A DNA stretch of 64,000 nucleotides from Thiopseudomonas denitrificans (GCF_002866065.1 NZ_LNJZ01000007.1:40388-104387), one strand, 5' to 3'. Shown: positions 17,736 through 28,005, numbered from the stretch's first letter. Notes: a model not told the origin generated them from the letters alone. Translations and numbers: made by a program.

Positions 17736-19959
17736 GGCAAAGACCGCCCCGCTGACAGGCAAGCTGACGGTTGTCGGACTGGGCCTGATCGGGGCTTCTT
17801 TTGCCAGGGCAGCACGCGAACTGGGGCTGTGCCGCGAAGTGGTCGGAGTCGATAGCGATCCGTCCACCTGCCAGGCGGCACTGGACATGGGCGTGATTGA
17901 CAGTGGCCATACCAGCCTGCTGGAGGGCTGCCGCGATGCCGAAGTGATCCTGCTGGCCGTACCGGTACTGGCCGCAGGGCCGATTCTGCAGCAGCTGGCG
18001 GACGACGCACACACCCGCAACGCGATCATTACCGATGTCGGCAGCGTCAAGGGTGCATTTGTCAGGGCGGCAGAACAGGCGTTTGGCCGGCTGCCGGCCG
18101 GGCTGGTACCGGGACACCCGATTGCCGGCTCCGAGCGCAGTGGCGTGACGGCGGCCGATGCCGGGCTGTTTCGCCAGCACAAGGTGATCCTGACGCCCCA
18201 TGCCGGCACTGAACCGCATGCCCTGGCGCTGGTCAGCCAGTTGTGGCAGCGCATGGGTGCCGACGTCGAACAGATGAGTATCGAACAGCACGACCTGGTG
18301 CTGGCGGCGACCAGCCATCTGCCGCATCTGCTGGCCTTCGGTCTGGTCGATTCGCTGGCGCAGCGCGACGAGAATCTGGATATCTTCCGTTATGCGGCAG
18401 GCGGTTTTCGCGATTTCACCCGCATTGCCGCCAGTGATCCACAAATGTGGCATGACATCTTCCTGTCCAACCGCGATGCCGTCCTGCAGCAACTGGACAC
18501 GCTGAACGCCAACCTGCAGGCCTTGCGCCAGGCGGTGGCGGACAGCGACGGACATTACCTGATGGGGGTGTTCACCCGGGCCCGGGTGGCACGTGAACAC
18601 TTTAGTACGATTTTGGCTCAACGGGCATATATGCAAACCATGGATAAAGAACTCATTTTCGTAGCGCAACCCGGTGGCAGCGCCAATGGCAGCATCCGCG
18701 TGCCGGGTGACAAGTCAATTTCCCACCGCACCATCATGCTGGGTTCGCTGGCGGTCGGCACCACCGAGGTGGATGGTTTTCTGGAAGGTGAAGACGCGCT
18801 GGCCACCATCCAGGCGTTCCGCGACATGGGGGTGGTCATTGAAGGGCCGGTCGAGGGCAGGGTGGTGATCCACGGTGTCGGCCTGCATGGCCTGCAGCCC
18901 CCGCCCGGACCGATCTACGTTGGCAATTCGGGTACCACCATGCGCCTGCTGTCCGGCATTCTGGCCGGGCAGGCATTTGACACCACGCTGACCGGCGATG
19001 CCTCACTGAGCAAGCGCCCGATGAACCGTGTCGCCAATCCATTACGCGAGATGGGCGCAGTGATCGAAACCGCCGCCGAAGGCCGTCCGCCACTGACCAT
19101 CCGTGGTGGCCACAAACTGACCGGCATGCACTATGACATGCCAATGGCCAGCGCCCAGGTCAAGTCCTGCCTGCTGCTGGCTGGCCTGTATGCTTCCGGC
19201 AGCACCTCGGTGACCGAACCGGCACCGACCCGTGACCACTCCGAGCGCATGTTGCAGGGTTTCGGTTATCCGGTTGAAGTCCATGATTCGACCGTCAGGA
19301 TCGAGAGCGGTCACGAACTGTCGGCGACCTATATCGAGGTCCCGGCTGATATCTCTTCTGCGGCTTTCTTCATGGTGGCCGCCTGTATCGCCGAAAATGC
19401 CGATGTCATGCTGGAGCACGTCGGCATCAACCCAACCCGTACCGGTGTCATCGACATCCTCAAACTGATGGGTGCCGACATCAGCATCGAGCGGGTACGT
19501 GTAGTGGGCGGCGAGCGCGTGGCCGACATCCGTATGCGCAGCTCGAAGCTGAAGGGCATCGAGATCCCGCAGGAGCTGGTACCACTGGCGATTGACGAGT
19601 TCCCGGTACTGTTCATTGCCGCTGCCTGTGCCGAAGGCCGTACCATCCTGCGTGGTGCCGAAGAGCTGCGTGTCAAGGAATGTGACCGCATCGAGGTGAT
19701 GGCCGACGGCCTGCGCACTCTTGGCGTACAGGTGGAAACCCTGCCTGACGGCATCATCATTGATGGCGGCCCGATGGGCGGCGGCGAAGTCTGGGCCCAC
19801 GGTGATCACCGCATTGCCATGTCCTTCAGCGTCGCCTCGCTGCGCGCCGCCCAGCCGATCCGCATCCACGGCAGCCAGCATGTGGCAACATCCTTCCCCA
19901 ACTTTCTACAACTCTGTGCCCGTCTGGGCATGCGCGTGAGCGCGGAGGTCGGCGCATGA
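17725..19959 (+). CDS. tyrA-aroA: Fused cyclohexadienyl (prephenate) dehydrogenase and EPSP synthase
   Basis: 744 residues. Residues 1 to about 295 form a prephenate/arogenate dehydrogenase with Rossmann motif [12 protein letters not shown] near 16 and the HPIAGSE motif. From Met306 (18640) the product is a complete EPSP synthase: [29 protein letters not shown] and [13 protein letters not shown]. The fusion is characteristic of pseudomonads and joins a step before chorismate (shikimate pathway) to a tyrosine-branch step after it. The sequence around 306 would allow an internal start, but I see no strong ribosome site there. It overlaps cmk by four bases. Confidence 0.96.
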   Translation: MMPEAKTAPLTGKLTVVGLGLIGASFARAARELGLCREVVGVDSDPSTCQAALDMGVIDSGHTSLLEGCRDAEVILLAVPVLAAGPILQQLADDAHTRNAIITDVGSVKGAFVRAAEQAFGRLPAGLVPGHPIAGSERSGVTAADAGLFRQHKVILTPHAGTEPHALALVSQLWQRMGADVEQMSIEQHDLVLAATSHLPHLLAFGLVDSLAQRDENLDIFRYAAGGFRDFTRIAASDPQMWHDIFLSNRDAVLQQLDTLNANLQALRQAVADSDGHYLMGVFTRARVAREHFSTILAQRAYMQTMDKELIFVAQPGGSANGSIRVPGDKSISHRTIMLGSLAVGTTEVDGFLEGEDALATIQAFRDMGVVIEGPVEGRVVIHGVGLHGLQPPPGPIYVGNSGTTMRLLSGILAGQAFDTTLTGDASLSKRPMNRVANPLREMGAVIETAAEGRPPLTIRGGHKLTGMHYDMPMASAQVKSCLLLAGLYASGSTSVTEPAPTRDHSERMLQGFGYPVEVHDSTVRIESGHELSATYIEVPADISSAAFFMVAACIAENADVMLEHVGINPTRTGVIDILKLMGADISIERVRVVGGERVADIRMRSSKLKGIEIPQELVPLAIDEFPVLFIAAACAEGRTILRGAEELRVKECDRIEVMADGLRTLGVQVETLPDGIIIDGGPMGGGEVWAHGDHRIAMSFSVASLRAAQPIRIHGSQHVATSFPNFLQLCARLGMRVSAEVGA

Positions 19960-20624
19960 GCCAGATACCTGTAATCACTATTGACGGCCCCAGCGGCTCG
20001 GGCAAGGGAACCGTCACCGGGCTGGTGGCACGCCAGCTCGGCTGGCATGTGCTGGATTCCGGTGCGATCTACCGTGTGCTGGCGCTGGCAGCCGAACAGT
20101 CCGGCATTGCGCCGACCAGCGAAGCGGCATTGCGCACCATGGCGCTGCAACTGCAGGTGGAATTTGTCGATGGCAAGACCCTGCTCGGTGGCGCCGATGT
20201 CGGACGCGCCATCCGTACCGAATCCGTCGGCAGCTACGCCTCACAGATCGCCTCGCTGGAAGGCGTCCGTGAAGGGCTGTTGCAGCGTCAACGGGATTTC
20301 CGTCAGGAACCCGGCCTGGTTGCCGATGGCCGTGACATGGGCACTGTGGTTTTTACCGACGCACCACTGAAGATCTTTCTCACTGCCAGCGCCGAGGAAC
20401 GTGCCCGCCGCCGCTATTTGCAGTTGAAGGAGGCCGGGCATTCTGTTAATCTCCCGGCCCTTGTGGAAGAAATTCGTGCGCGCGACGAGCGTGACACCAA
20501 TCGTGAAGTGGCTCCGCTCAAGCCTGCCGATGATGCCATCGTGCTTGACTCGACCACCTTGACGATTGAACAGGTTGTAGAACGCGTCCTGGCCGAAGCC
20601 ACCACCCGTGGGCTCGGCAGCTAG
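19956..20624 (+). CDS. cmk: Cytidylate kinase
   Basis: 222 residues. The P-loop is GPSGSGKGT at 8-16, and [10 protein letters not shown] and the lid region [12 protein letters not shown] follow, all diagnostic of Cmk. It phosphorylates CMP and dCMP. The start overlaps the end of tyrA-aroA (ATGA). Its position before rpsA is conserved across gammaproteobacteria. Confidence 0.97.
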   Translation: MSQIPVITIDGPSGSGKGTVTGLVARQLGWHVLDSGAIYRVLALAAEQSGIAPTSEAALRTMALQLQVEFVDGKTLLGGADVGRAIRTESVGSYASQIASLEGVREGLLQRQRDFRQEPGLVADGRDMGTVVFTDAPLKIFLTASAEERARRRYLQLKEAGHSVNLPALVEEIRARDERDTNREVAPLKPADDAIVLDSTTLTIEQVVERVLAEATTRGLGS

Positions 20625-20742
20625 CGTTCTATAAGCAAGGCTGGTAGCGGCCCAGACAGCGCCGCCCCGGTCTTTTTATTCATAAACCCGCATTGTCTGG
20701 AATGTGGACGGGTCAGTCCGACCCTTAAAAGCAGGATTAAAC

Positions 20743-22422
20743 ATGAGCGAAAGCTTTGCAGAACTTTTTGAAGAAAGCCTTAAATCCCTGGACATGCAGC
20801 CGGGCTCCATCATCACCGGTATCGTGGTTGATATCGACGGTGACTGGGTAACCGTACACGCCGGCCTGAAGTCCGAGGGCGTCATCCCCGTAGAGCAGTT
20901 CTACAACGAGCAAGGTGAACTGACCATTGCCGTGGGTGACGAAGTCAGCGTCGCGCTGGACGCGGTTGAAGATGGCTGGGGTGAAACCAAGCTGTCCCGC
21001 GAAAAAGCCAAGCGTGCCGAGTCCTGGCTGGTTCTGGAAGCCTCTTTCAACGCCGAGGAAGTGGTTAAGGGTATTATCAATGGCAAGGTCAAGGGTGGTT
21101 TCACTGTTGACGTCAATGGTATCCGTGCGTTCCTGCCAGATTCTCTGGTAGACGTGCGCCCTGTGCGTGACACCACTCACCTGGAAGGTAAAGAGCTGGA
21201 ATTCAAGGTCATCAAGCTGGACCAGAAGCGCAACAACGTGGTGGTTTCCCGCCGCAGCGTTCTGGAAGCTGAAAACAGTGCCGAGCGCGAACAGCTGCTG
21301 GAAAACCTGCAGGAAGGCCAGCAGGTCAAGGGCATTGTCAAGAACCTCACCGACTACGGTGCCTTCGTCGACCTGGGCGGCGTAGACGGTCTGCTGCACA
21401 TCACCGACATGGCCTGGAAGCGCATCAAGCACCCAAGCGAAATTGTCAACGTTGGCGACGAGATCGACGTCAAGGTGCTGAAGTTCGACCGCGAGCGCAA
21501 CCGCGTTTCCCTGGGTCTGAAGCAGCTGGGTGAAGATCCGTGGGTAGCCATCAAGGCGCGTTACCCGGAAGGTACCCGCGTACAGGCCAAAGTGACCAAC
21601 CTGACCGACTACGGCTGTTTCGCCGAGCTGGAAGAGGGCGTCGAAGGCCTAGTTCACGTCTCCGAAATGGACTGGACCAACAAGAACATCCACCCATCCA
21701 AAGTGGTACAGGTTGGTGACGAAGTTGAAGTCCAGATTCTGGACATCGACGAAGAGCGCCGCCGTATTTCCCTTGGCATCAAGCAGTGCAAAGCCAACCC
21801 CTGGGAAGAGTTCTCCGGCCAGTACAACAAGGGCGACAAGATCTCCGGCACCATCAAGTCCATCACCGACTTCGGTATCTTCATTGGTCTGGATGGCGGC
21901 ATCGACGGTCTGGTTCACCTGTCCGACATCAGCTGGCACGAAGCCGGTGAAGAAGCCGTTCGCAACTACAAGAAAGGCGACGAGCTGGAAACTGTCATCC
22001 TGTCCGTTGACCCTGAGCGCGAGCGCATCTCCCTGGGCATCAAGCAGCTGGAAGACGATCCGTTCTCCAACTACGCTTCACTGAACGAGAAGGGCAGCAT
22101 TGTCCGCGGTACCGTGAAGGAAGTTGACGCCAAGGGTGCCATCGTGGTTCTGAGCGACGACGTTGAAGCCGTACTGAAAGCCTCCGAAATCAGCCGTGAC
22201 CGTGTTGAAGACGCGCGCAACGTGCTGAAGGAAGGCGACGAAGTCGAGGCCAAGATCATCAACATCGACCGCAAGTCACGCGTCATCAACCTGTCCATCA
22301 AGTCCAAGGACGTTGAGGACGAGAAAGACGCGATGAAAGAACTGCGCAAGCAGGAAGTGGAAGCTGCCGGTCCGACCACCATCGGTGATCTGATCCGCCA
22401 GCAGATGGAAGGCCAGAACTGA
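20743..22422 (+). CDS. rpsA: 30S ribosomal protein S1
   Basis: 559 residues with six S1 RNA-binding repeats, the last four with the typical (T/D)YGAFV, HISDM and ERISLGIKQ motifs. It recruits mRNA to the 30S subunit. ATG at 20743 is chosen because S1 proteins start [12 protein letters not shown] and AGGA precedes it; an in-frame start at 20704 would add 13 unlike residues. The 118-base leader after cmk could hold the autoregulatory structure known in gammaproteobacteria, though I could not define it. A strong terminator follows, and ihfB, the usual next gene in Pseudomonas, is absent. Confidence 0.97.
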   Translation: MSESFAELFEESLKSLDMQPGSIITGIVVDIDGDWVTVHAGLKSEGVIPVEQFYNEQGELTIAVGDEVSVALDAVEDGWGETKLSREKAKRAESWLVLEASFNAEEVVKGIINGKVKGGFTVDVNGIRAFLPDSLVDVRPVRDTTHLEGKELEFKVIKLDQKRNNVVVSRRSVLEAENSAEREQLLENLQEGQQVKGIVKNLTDYGAFVDLGGVDGLLHITDMAWKRIKHPSEIVNVGDEIDVKVLKFDRERNRVSLGLKQLGEDPWVAIKARYPEGTRVQAKVTNLTDYGCFAELEEGVEGLVHVSEMDWTNKNIHPSKVVQVGDEVEVQILDIDEERRRISLGIKQCKANPWEEFSGQYNKGDKISGTIKSITDFGIFIGLDGGIDGLVHLSDISWHEAGEEAVRNYKKGDELETVILSVDPERERISLGIKQLEDDPFSNYASLNEKGSIVRGTVKEVDAKGAIVVLSDDVEAVLKASEISRDRVEDARNVLKEGDEVEAKIINIDRKSRVINLSIKSKDVEDEKDAMKELRKQEVEAAGPTTIGDLIRQQMEGQN

Positions 22423-22440
22423 TTCTGGGCGACCATTAGA

Positions 22441-22468
22441 AAAAGGGGATGCTTGCATCCCCTTTTTT
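22441..22468 (+). terminator. Rho-independent terminator after rpsA
   Basis: A 12-bp perfect stem (aaaaggggatgc with gcatcccctttt) and a 2-base loop, followed by a run of six T. Confidence 0.92.
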
Positions 22469-22490
22469 GTGTCTGTCAGAAGGTGAAATG

Positions 22491-22730
22491 ATGCTTGAAT
22501 GTCGTTTGTACAGCACCCTGGGCTGTCATCTGTGCGAAGAGGCGGAAAAGGTACTGCAGCCGTTGTTGACGGTGTTGCCATTGCAAATCGAATGGGTGGA
22601 TATTGTCGAGCGGGAAGACTGGGTGGAGCGTTACGGCGTGCATATCCCGGTGTTTGCCCGGCTCGATACCGGGGCTGAGTTGTTTTGGCCTTTTACCACG
22701 CAGCAGGCGTGGGAGTTTTGTACCGGGTGA
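22491..22730 (+). CDS. Glutaredoxin-like thiol protein (DUF836 type)
   Basis: 79 residues with a thioredoxin-fold N terminus CRLYSTLGCHLCEEAE containing a CHLC redox motif near residue 10 and a cis-proline region GVHIPVFA. This is the glutaredoxin-2-like DUF836 family; the disulfide partner is unknown. ATG at 22491 has AGAAGG at seven bases, and the adjacent ATG at 22488 is equally possible. It lies directly after the rpsA terminator, so it probably has its own promoter or depends on read-through. Confidence 0.8.
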   Translation: MLECRLYSTLGCHLCEEAEKVLQPLLTVLPLQIEWVDIVEREDWVERYGVHIPVFARLDTGAELFWPFTTQQAWEFCTG

Positions 22731-22767
22731 TGTTTTTTCCTTCGGTGTTTTTGGTGTGTTCGGTGTG

Positions 22768-22882
22768 GCAGGGTGGCAGGGTGGCAGGGCGGTAGAGGCG
22801 CTACGCCAGGCTGACGCTGCCAGTGCCGAAGCGGAGCTTCGTCCCTGTTGCTAATGCCTGGCTTCGGCCTCTGCCACCCTGC
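22768..22882. repeat. short tandem repeat and inverted repeat
   Basis: An 8-base unit gcagggtg is repeated (22768-22792, last copy gcagggcg). The arm gcagggtggcag at 22768-22779 is perfectly complementary to ctgccaccctgc at 22871-22882, enclosing about 90 bases. No coding potential is seen. It borders the larger array that starts at 22939. Confidence 0.5.
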
Positions 22883-22938
22883 TGATACACCCAGGTGTTG
22901 GGGAGGGGGTGGCCCGGCTGTGCCGGGCTGCTGTCGCT

Positions 22939-23525
22939 GTGTAGGTCTCTGCATCCCGTGTGTACCTGTAGGTCCGAATTTATTCGGACATGTGCGGAAT
23001 TGATGAATGGAGACGGGAAAGGATGCGTGAGTTCATTTGTACATGAGCCCCATGTCCTGGCAGGGTCGGGCTGCTGTTGTTGTGTACGTCTCTGTATCCC
23101 GTGTGTACCTGTAGGCCCGAATTTATTCGGACATGTGCGGAATTGATGAATGGAGACGGGAAAGGATGCGTGAGTTCATTTGTACATGAGCCCCATGTCC
23201 TGGCAGGGTCGGGCTGCTGTTGTTGTGTACGTCTCTGTATCCCGTGTGTACCTGTAGGCCCGAATTTATTCGGACATGTGCGGTATTGATGAATGGAGAC
23301 GGGAAAGGATGCCTGAGTTCATTTGTACATGAGCCCCATGTCCTGGCAGGGTCGGGCTGCTGTTGTTGTGTAGGTCTCTGTATCCCGTGTGTACCTGTAG
23401 GTCCGAATTTATTCGGACATGTTCAGTAATGGTGAGTGGTGGCAGGAAAGGATACGTGAGTTCATTTGGGCATGAGCCCCATGGCCCGGCAAAGTCGGGC
23501 TTTGTCTGGATAAATCCGGACCTAC
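22939..23525. repeat. tandem 143-bp repeat array built on REP palindromes
   Basis: Units start at 22939, 23082, 23225 and 23368, exactly 143 bases apart. The first three are nearly identical; the fourth has diverged. Each unit carries a REP-type palindrome (gtccgaatttattcggac at 22972-22989 in unit one, with preceding GTAG), then a conserved interior with ggaaaggat and gttcattt. The last unit ends in an inverted palindrome gtctggataaatccggac (23504-23521) followed by ctac. Short open frames inside the units repeat with the same period and have no independent support as genes. This fills most of the 840 bases between the glutaredoxin-like gene and the phosphopantetheinyl transferase. Confidence 0.88.
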
Positions 23526-23570
23526 AACAGTGCAAGGGTACGAGCTGTTCTTGCTTAAAATCAAAGTTGA

Positions 23571-24287
23571 TCAGGCTGACAGATACACCAGCGTCAGCAT
23601 GCCGTGGCCGTAAGGGGTCCACAGGCAGGGGAATTCCATGCCGCTGTGGTACGTATCCGACAGGTCGCGCAGCAGTTGCAGGGTCAGCCAGCCGTCCTGT
23701 GCGTATTCGGTGATCCGGGCATCCTGGAAGCCGAAATATGTTCTGGTGAGCGGGTTGATGGCCTTGTACAGGCTTTCCTTGGCGGAGAAGATCAGTGTCA
23801 GTCGCCGGGCGGCTTCATCTTCGCTTAAATCATGCAACCAGTGTTGTTCGTCGGGGGTCAGGATTGCATCGCACAGGCGCAGGGCGCGCTTTGGGCTGAT
23901 GAGCCGCTCGATGTCCAGTCCCAGCCCGCTCCATTGTGTTGTGGGGCCGGCAATGGCTGCCGCCAGGCCATGACTGTGGGTAATGGAGCCACACCAGCCA
24001 TCAGGCCAGACCGGCAAGCCCGTATCACTGTCGCGCGTCGGTAACGAGGCGCATTGTCCGTTCTGGCCAAGCGCCTGTGCGGCGCAGAGGCGGCCGGCCA
24101 GGAATTCGCCTTGCCGTTTGCGGTTGCTGCCAGAGGGTTGCAAGCCGTGATCAAGCAGATCCTGTTCACGGGAGGCAGCCGGATCAAAGCATGCCGTCAC
24201 CAGTTGGCAACCTGGCAGACTGACCGTGAAAGGCCAGTTGCACGCCAGTGTTTGAATAAAACCGGGACGAATAGGGGATGAAGGCAT
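23571..24287 (-). CDS. 4'-phosphopantetheinyl transferase superfamily protein
   Basis: 238 residues of the EntD/Sfp-like type. Conserved motifs are SITHSHGLAAA, the magnesium-binding GLDIE near 122, and SAKESLYKAI near 167, with an N-terminal KRQGEFLAGR segment. It transfers phosphopantetheine from CoA to carrier proteins. In Pseudomonas a single broad-range enzyme (PcpS) serves both fatty acid and siderophore carriers; whether this is that enzyme is inferred only. It is divergent from cysB, and its 3' end abuts the tandem repeat array. Confidence 0.85.
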   Translation of the reverse strand: MPSSPIRPGFIQTLACNWPFTVSLPGCQLVTACFDPAASREQDLLDHGLQPSGSNRKRQGEFLAGRLCAAQALGQNGQCASLPTRDSDTGLPVWPDGWCGSITHSHGLAAAIAGPTTQWSGLGLDIERLISPKRALRLCDAILTPDEQHWLHDLSEDEAARRLTLIFSAKESLYKAINPLTRTYFGFQDARITEYAQDGWLTLQLLRDLSDTYHSGMEFPCLWTPYGHGMLTLVYLSA

Positions 24288-24384
24288 GATCGTGCTTGGC
24301 TGGAATGACTTTTCGTTATAAGATTGTCTTTTTTGAACAGCTATTATTATAAGAGCGCTGTATTATAACAATCCCGAGGCAACC

Positions 24385-25359
24385 ATGAAATTACAACAGC
24401 TGCGTTATATCTGGGAAGTGTCCCGCAACGGATTGAATGTATCAGCAACCGCACAGGTGCTGTATACCTCCCAGCCAGGCATCAGCAAGCAAATCCGCCT
24501 GCTGGAGGACGAGCTGGGCGTGGAGATCTTTGCCCGCAGTGGCAAACACCTTTCGCATATCACTGCCGCTGGTGAACAGGTCATTGCCGTGGCCGGCGAG
24601 ATTTTACGCAAATGCGAACAGATCAAGCAGATTGCCAACGAATTTTCCAACGAGCGGGAAGGGGTGCTGGCGGTTGCCACCACTCATACCCAGGCGCGTT
24701 ATGCATTGCCACCGGTGATCAGCAGCTTCATGCAGGATTATCCGGAAGTGTCCCTGCACATGAACCAGGGCACACCGGCGCAAATTGCCGAGATGGCTGC
24801 CGATGGTGCGGTGGACTTTGCCATTGCCACCGAAGGGCTGGAGGCGTTCCCCGAACTGATCACCATGCCCTGTTACCGCTGGAACCGCTGTGTGGTGGTA
24901 CCAAAGAATCATCCGCTGGCCGGTGTAGAGAAGATTACCCTTGAGCAGCTGGCCGAGCATCCAATCGTGACCTACGTGTTCGGCTTTACCGGACGCTCCA
25001 AACTGGACGAAGCGTTCAGCCTGAAGGGTCTGACGCCCAAGGTGGTATTCACTGCTGCCGATGCCGACGTGATCAAGACCTATGTGCGCCTTGGCCTGGG
25101 GGTCGGTATCGTTGCCGGCATGGCGGTGGACCCGCGTCAGGACAGTGACCTGGTGGTGCTGGATGCCAGCCACCTGTTCGAGTCCAGCGTGACCAGAATT
25201 GCTTTCCGTCGCGGCACCTTTTTACGCGGCTACATGTCGGCCTTCATCGAACAGTTCGCCCCCCATCTGACGGTGCGCATCCAGCAGGAAGCCATCCAGT
25301 GCCGTGACCAAAAGGAGCGTGACGAGCTGTTTGCCGACATGGAGCTGCCCGTCTACTAG
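24385..25359 (+). CDS. cysB: LysR-type regulator CysB
   Basis: 324 residues. An N-terminal winged helix-turn-helix (MKLQQLRYIWEV, TSQPGISKQIRLLEDELG) is followed by a periplasmic-binding-like effector domain with TTHTQARYALP, the acetylserine/sulfate-binding region of CysB. It activates sulfur assimilation genes. The upstream region (24310-24370) is AT-rich with three TTATAA-like motifs, so autoregulation is plausible. GAGG precedes the ATG. A terminator follows. Confidence 0.96.
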   Translation: MKLQQLRYIWEVSRNGLNVSATAQVLYTSQPGISKQIRLLEDELGVEIFARSGKHLSHITAAGEQVIAVAGEILRKCEQIKQIANEFSNEREGVLAVATTHTQARYALPPVISSFMQDYPEVSLHMNQGTPAQIAEMAADGAVDFAIATEGLEAFPELITMPCYRWNRCVVVPKNHPLAGVEKITLEQLAEHPIVTYVFGFTGRSKLDEAFSLKGLTPKVVFTAADADVIKTYVRLGLGVGIVAGMAVDPRQDSDLVVLDASHLFESSVTRIAFRRGTFLRGYMSAFIEQFAPHLTVRIQQEAIQCRDQKERDELFADMELPVY

Positions 25360-25389
25360 GTGGCTGAAACCGACCGGCCAGAGCGCAAT

Positions 25390-25418
25390 AAAAAACGCAG
25401 CCCGGAGCTGCGTTTTTT
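25390..25418. terminator. bidirectional terminator between cysB and the SCP2 gene
   Basis: A 12-bp perfect stem (aaaaaacgcagc with gctgcgtttttt) and a 5-base loop, with A and T runs on both sides. It serves convergent genes. Confidence 0.9.
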
Positions 25419-25433
25419 ATACCCGTGCTGCTG

Positions 25434-25748
25434 TTAGCCGGGGAACAGTTCGTTCAGCTTCATGGCCAGCATCATGTCGCCTTCGGTGCGCAGCTTGCCC
25501 ATCATGAAGGCCTGCATGCCATCGGTCTCGCCACTGGCCAGACCCTGAAAGGTCTCTGCATCCATGATCAGGGTTACGTTGGCGTCGGCGTTGTCACCTT
25601 CCTGCACATTACAGGCGCCATCCTTGACGGTCAGGTTGTAATTGCCGGCGTCTTCGATGTTGAACTGGAACACCAGATCCAGGCCAGCAGCAGCAGCAGC
25701 GTTGAAACGCTCGGTATAGGTCTTGATGTGATCAGCAACTGAGCTCAT
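25434..25748 (-). CDS. SCP2 sterol-binding domain protein
   Basis: 104 residues forming a single SCP2 domain: hydrophobic LDLVFQFNIED, NYNLTVKDGAC, then DANVTLIMDAETFQGLASG and GKLRTEGDMMLAMKL, the usual core. Such small bacterial proteins are thought to bind lipids or acyl chains; no specific role is known here. ATG at 25748 has GAAAGGA upstream; an open extension to 25823 is unlike the family. Confidence 0.9.
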   Translation of the reverse strand: MSSVADHIKTYTERFNAAAAAGLDLVFQFNIEDAGNYNLTVKDGACNVQEGDNADANVTLIMDAETFQGLASGETDGMQAFMMGKLRTEGDMMLAMKLNELFPG

Positions 25749-25974
25749 TTTATTTTCCTTTCTCGAAGTTGCGCCTGGGCGCCAAGGGTAGATGCCGCGG
25801 GTTTGCGGCGTTTGACAGGGCAAGGTTAGGGGCTGGTATCGCGGCTGTCAAACAATTTCATACGATTGTTTGAAATCTTGTCCGCAAGGGCTTCCGCAAC
25901 ATGGCAGGCCCCCGCTTTTTCTCCATTGCAGGTACAATCATGCTCTTTGATTGATATTGCAGGCTGGGGGTCAA

Positions 25975-26994
25975 GTGGATTTTTTACTGGATTATGCGGG
26001 TTTTCTGCTGCGTGCTGCGACTGTGCTTATTGTTCTTGTAGTGCTCCTGATTACTGTCGCCGGGCTCAAGGGCCGGCAGCGCAGCAAGGAGGGCGAGCTT
26101 GAAGTGCGCTCGATCAACGAACGCCTCGATGACATCAGGGAGGGCATGCAAGCCGCAGTGCTGGACAAGGCCGAGTTGAAAAAGCTGGCCAAACAGCGCA
26201 AGCAGCAAGAGAAACATGACAAGAAAAACCCGGTCAGCAAACCCAGGGTGTTTGTGCTGGATTTTGACGGCGATATCCGCGCCTCGGCCACCGACAGCCT
26301 GCGCCAGGAAGTCACCGCAGTACTGAGTCTGGCCGGCAAGGATGACGAGGTGGTGCTCCGCCTGGAAAGCGGTGGCGGCATGGTGCACAGCTATGGTCTG
26401 GCATCCTCGCAACTGGCCCGTATCCGCGATGCCCAGATTCCTTTGACGGTCTGTGTCGACAAGGTGGCCGCCAGCGGCGGCTACATGATGGCCTGTATCG
26501 GCAACAAGATCCTCAGCGCACCCTTTGCCGTGCTCGGTTCGATCGGCGTGGTGGCACAGATGCCCAACATTCATCGCCTGCTAAAGAAGAACGATATCGA
26601 CGTGGAGGTACTGACTGCGGGTGAGTACAAGCGCACGCTGACCTTCATGGGCGAGAACACCGAACAGGGCCGGGCCAAATTTTTGCAGGACCTGCAAACC
26701 ACCCACGACCTGTTCAAGAATTTTGTTGCCCGCTACCGGCCACAACTGGACATGGCCACGGTGGCAACGGGGGAGGTCTGGCTGGGCACTGACGCGCTGG
26801 CCAAACAGCTAGTAGACGAAATCAGCACCAGCGACCAATATCTGGTGCAACGTGCCCGGGAAGCCAGCGTGTTCCAGGTCAGCTATAGCTTCCGGAAGAA
26901 CCTGCAGGAGCGCATCGGCCTGGCTGCCGCCAGCACCGCCGATAATGTCGCAACACGACTCTGGCAGCGCTTGCAACAGGGCTTCTGGCATTAA
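25975..26994 (+). CDS. sohB: Inner-membrane serine peptidase SohB (S49 family)
   Basis: 339 residues. An N-terminal membrane segment (about 3-27) is followed by a charged coiled linker and the S49 signal-peptide-peptidase fold. The catalytic Ser167 lies in KVAASGGYMMA and Lys219 in GEYKRTLTFMG. The likely start is GTG at 25975, after GGGGG, giving an MDFLLDYAGFLL N terminus as in other SohB; a TTG at 25951 is in frame but less likely. SohB degrades membrane or periplasmic substrates. A gene for an alcohol dehydrogenase-like reductase follows 24 bases later. Confidence 0.92.
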   Translation: MDFLLDYAGFLLRAATVLIVLVVLLITVAGLKGRQRSKEGELEVRSINERLDDIREGMQAAVLDKAELKKLAKQRKQQEKHDKKNPVSKPRVFVLDFDGDIRASATDSLRQEVTAVLSLAGKDDEVVLRLESGGGMVHSYGLASSQLARIRDAQIPLTVCVDKVAASGGYMMACIGNKILSAPFAVLGSIGVVAQMPNIHRLLKKNDIDVEVLTAGEYKRTLTFMGENTEQGRAKFLQDLQTTHDLFKNFVARYRPQLDMATVATGEVWLGTDALAKQLVDEISTSDQYLVQRAREASVFQVSYSFRKNLQERIGLAAASTADNVATRLWQRLQQGFWH

Positions 26995-27018
26995 AGAACA
27001 ATACAAGAGGTAAAGCGA

Positions 27019-28005
27019 ATGACAACTTATCGTGCATTGTGGGTCACTGAAGAGCCGCAGTTCAAACAGCAGGTCATCCGGCGTGATCTGGACGAGTTGC
27101 CGGCAGGCGAGGTGCTGGTGCGTGTGCATTATTCATCCCTGAACTACAAGGATGCCCTGTCGGCCACCGGCAATCGCGGTGTGACCAGAAACTTTCCGCA
27201 TACGCCGGGAATTGATGCCGCCGGAGTAGTCGAACATTCGACAGCGGAAGGCTTTGTGCCCGGTGACGAAGTCATCGTCACCGGCTATGACCTGGGCATG
27301 AACACCTATGGTGGCCTGGCTGATTACATTCGTGTTCCGGCCAGCTGGCTGATCAAGCGCCCTGCCGGGCTGAGCCTGCGCGAGGCGATGATTCTGGGCA
27401 CGGCCGGCTTCACGGCCGGGCTTTGTGTGTACAAGCTGGTACGTGCCGGCTTGCAGACCGGTGATGGCGATGTGCTGGTTACCGGTGCCACCGGCGGGGT
27501 TGGCTCGGTTGCGGTGAAACTGCTGTCACAGCTGGGTTATCGGGTGGTCGCGGCAACCGGCAAGGCAGACCAGATTCCATTTTTGCAGGAACTCGGCGCT
27601 GCCGAGGTGATCGACCGTGCCGAACTGGGCGAGGGCACCGACCGGCCAATGCTGAAAAGCCGCTGGGCCGCCGCGGTGGATACGGTTGGCGGGGATGTCC
27701 TGTTCAATGTGGTCAAGTCACTCAACTATGGTGGCAGTGTGGCCTGTTGCGGGCTGACCGCCGGTACGCACTTTAACGGTAATGTCTTTCCGTTCATCCT
27801 GCGGGGCGCCAACCTGCTCGGCGTCGATTCGGTCGAGTTGCCGCTGGTGGCCAAGGCGTCGATGTGGGACATGCTGTCGCTGCAATGGAAGATGGATCTT
27901 GAGCCCCTGGTTGACGAGATCAGCCTGGAAGACACGCCACAGGCCATTGCCAGGATCCTGGCAGGACATCAGAAGGGCAGGGTGCTGGTGAATGTCATAG
28001 GTTAG
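27019..28005 (+). CDS. YhdH/AcuI-family quinone or acryloyl-CoA reductase
   Basis: 328 residues of zinc-independent medium-chain dehydrogenase. An N-terminal GroES-like fold (SSLNYKDALSATG) is followed by a Rossmann domain with VTGATGGVGSVA near 156. The family includes AcuI, an NADPH-dependent acryloyl-CoA reductase, and E. coli YhdH; family identity is clear but the substrate is not. AGAGG precedes the ATG. Confidence 0.88.
   Translation: MTTYRALWVTEEPQFKQQVIRRDLDELPAGEVLVRVHYSSLNYKDALSATGNRGVTRNFPHTPGIDAAGVVEHSTAEGFVPGDEVIVTGYDLGMNTYGGLADYIRVPASWLIKRPAGLSLREAMILGTAGFTAGLCVYKLVRAGLQTGDGDVLVTGATGGVGSVAVKLLSQLGYRVVAATGKADQIPFLQELGAAEVIDRAELGEGTDRPMLKSRWAAAVDTVGGDVLFNVVKSLNYGGSVACCGLTAGTHFNGNVFPFILRGANLLGVDSVELPLVAKASMWDMLSLQWKMDLEPLVDEISLEDTPQAIARILAGHQKGRVLVNVIG

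Noticed and set aside
22939-23525. CRISPR array
   Set aside because: Period is 143 bases with the whole unit conserved; there are no unique spacers and no cas genes.
22895-23713. Series of short open frames repeating every 143 bases
   Set aside because: They are translations of the tandem repeat in the same frame, with no start signal or independent conservation.
24310-24370. Specific CysB operator upstream of cysB
   Set aside because: Repeated TTATAA-like motifs are present but do not define a convincing CysB site.
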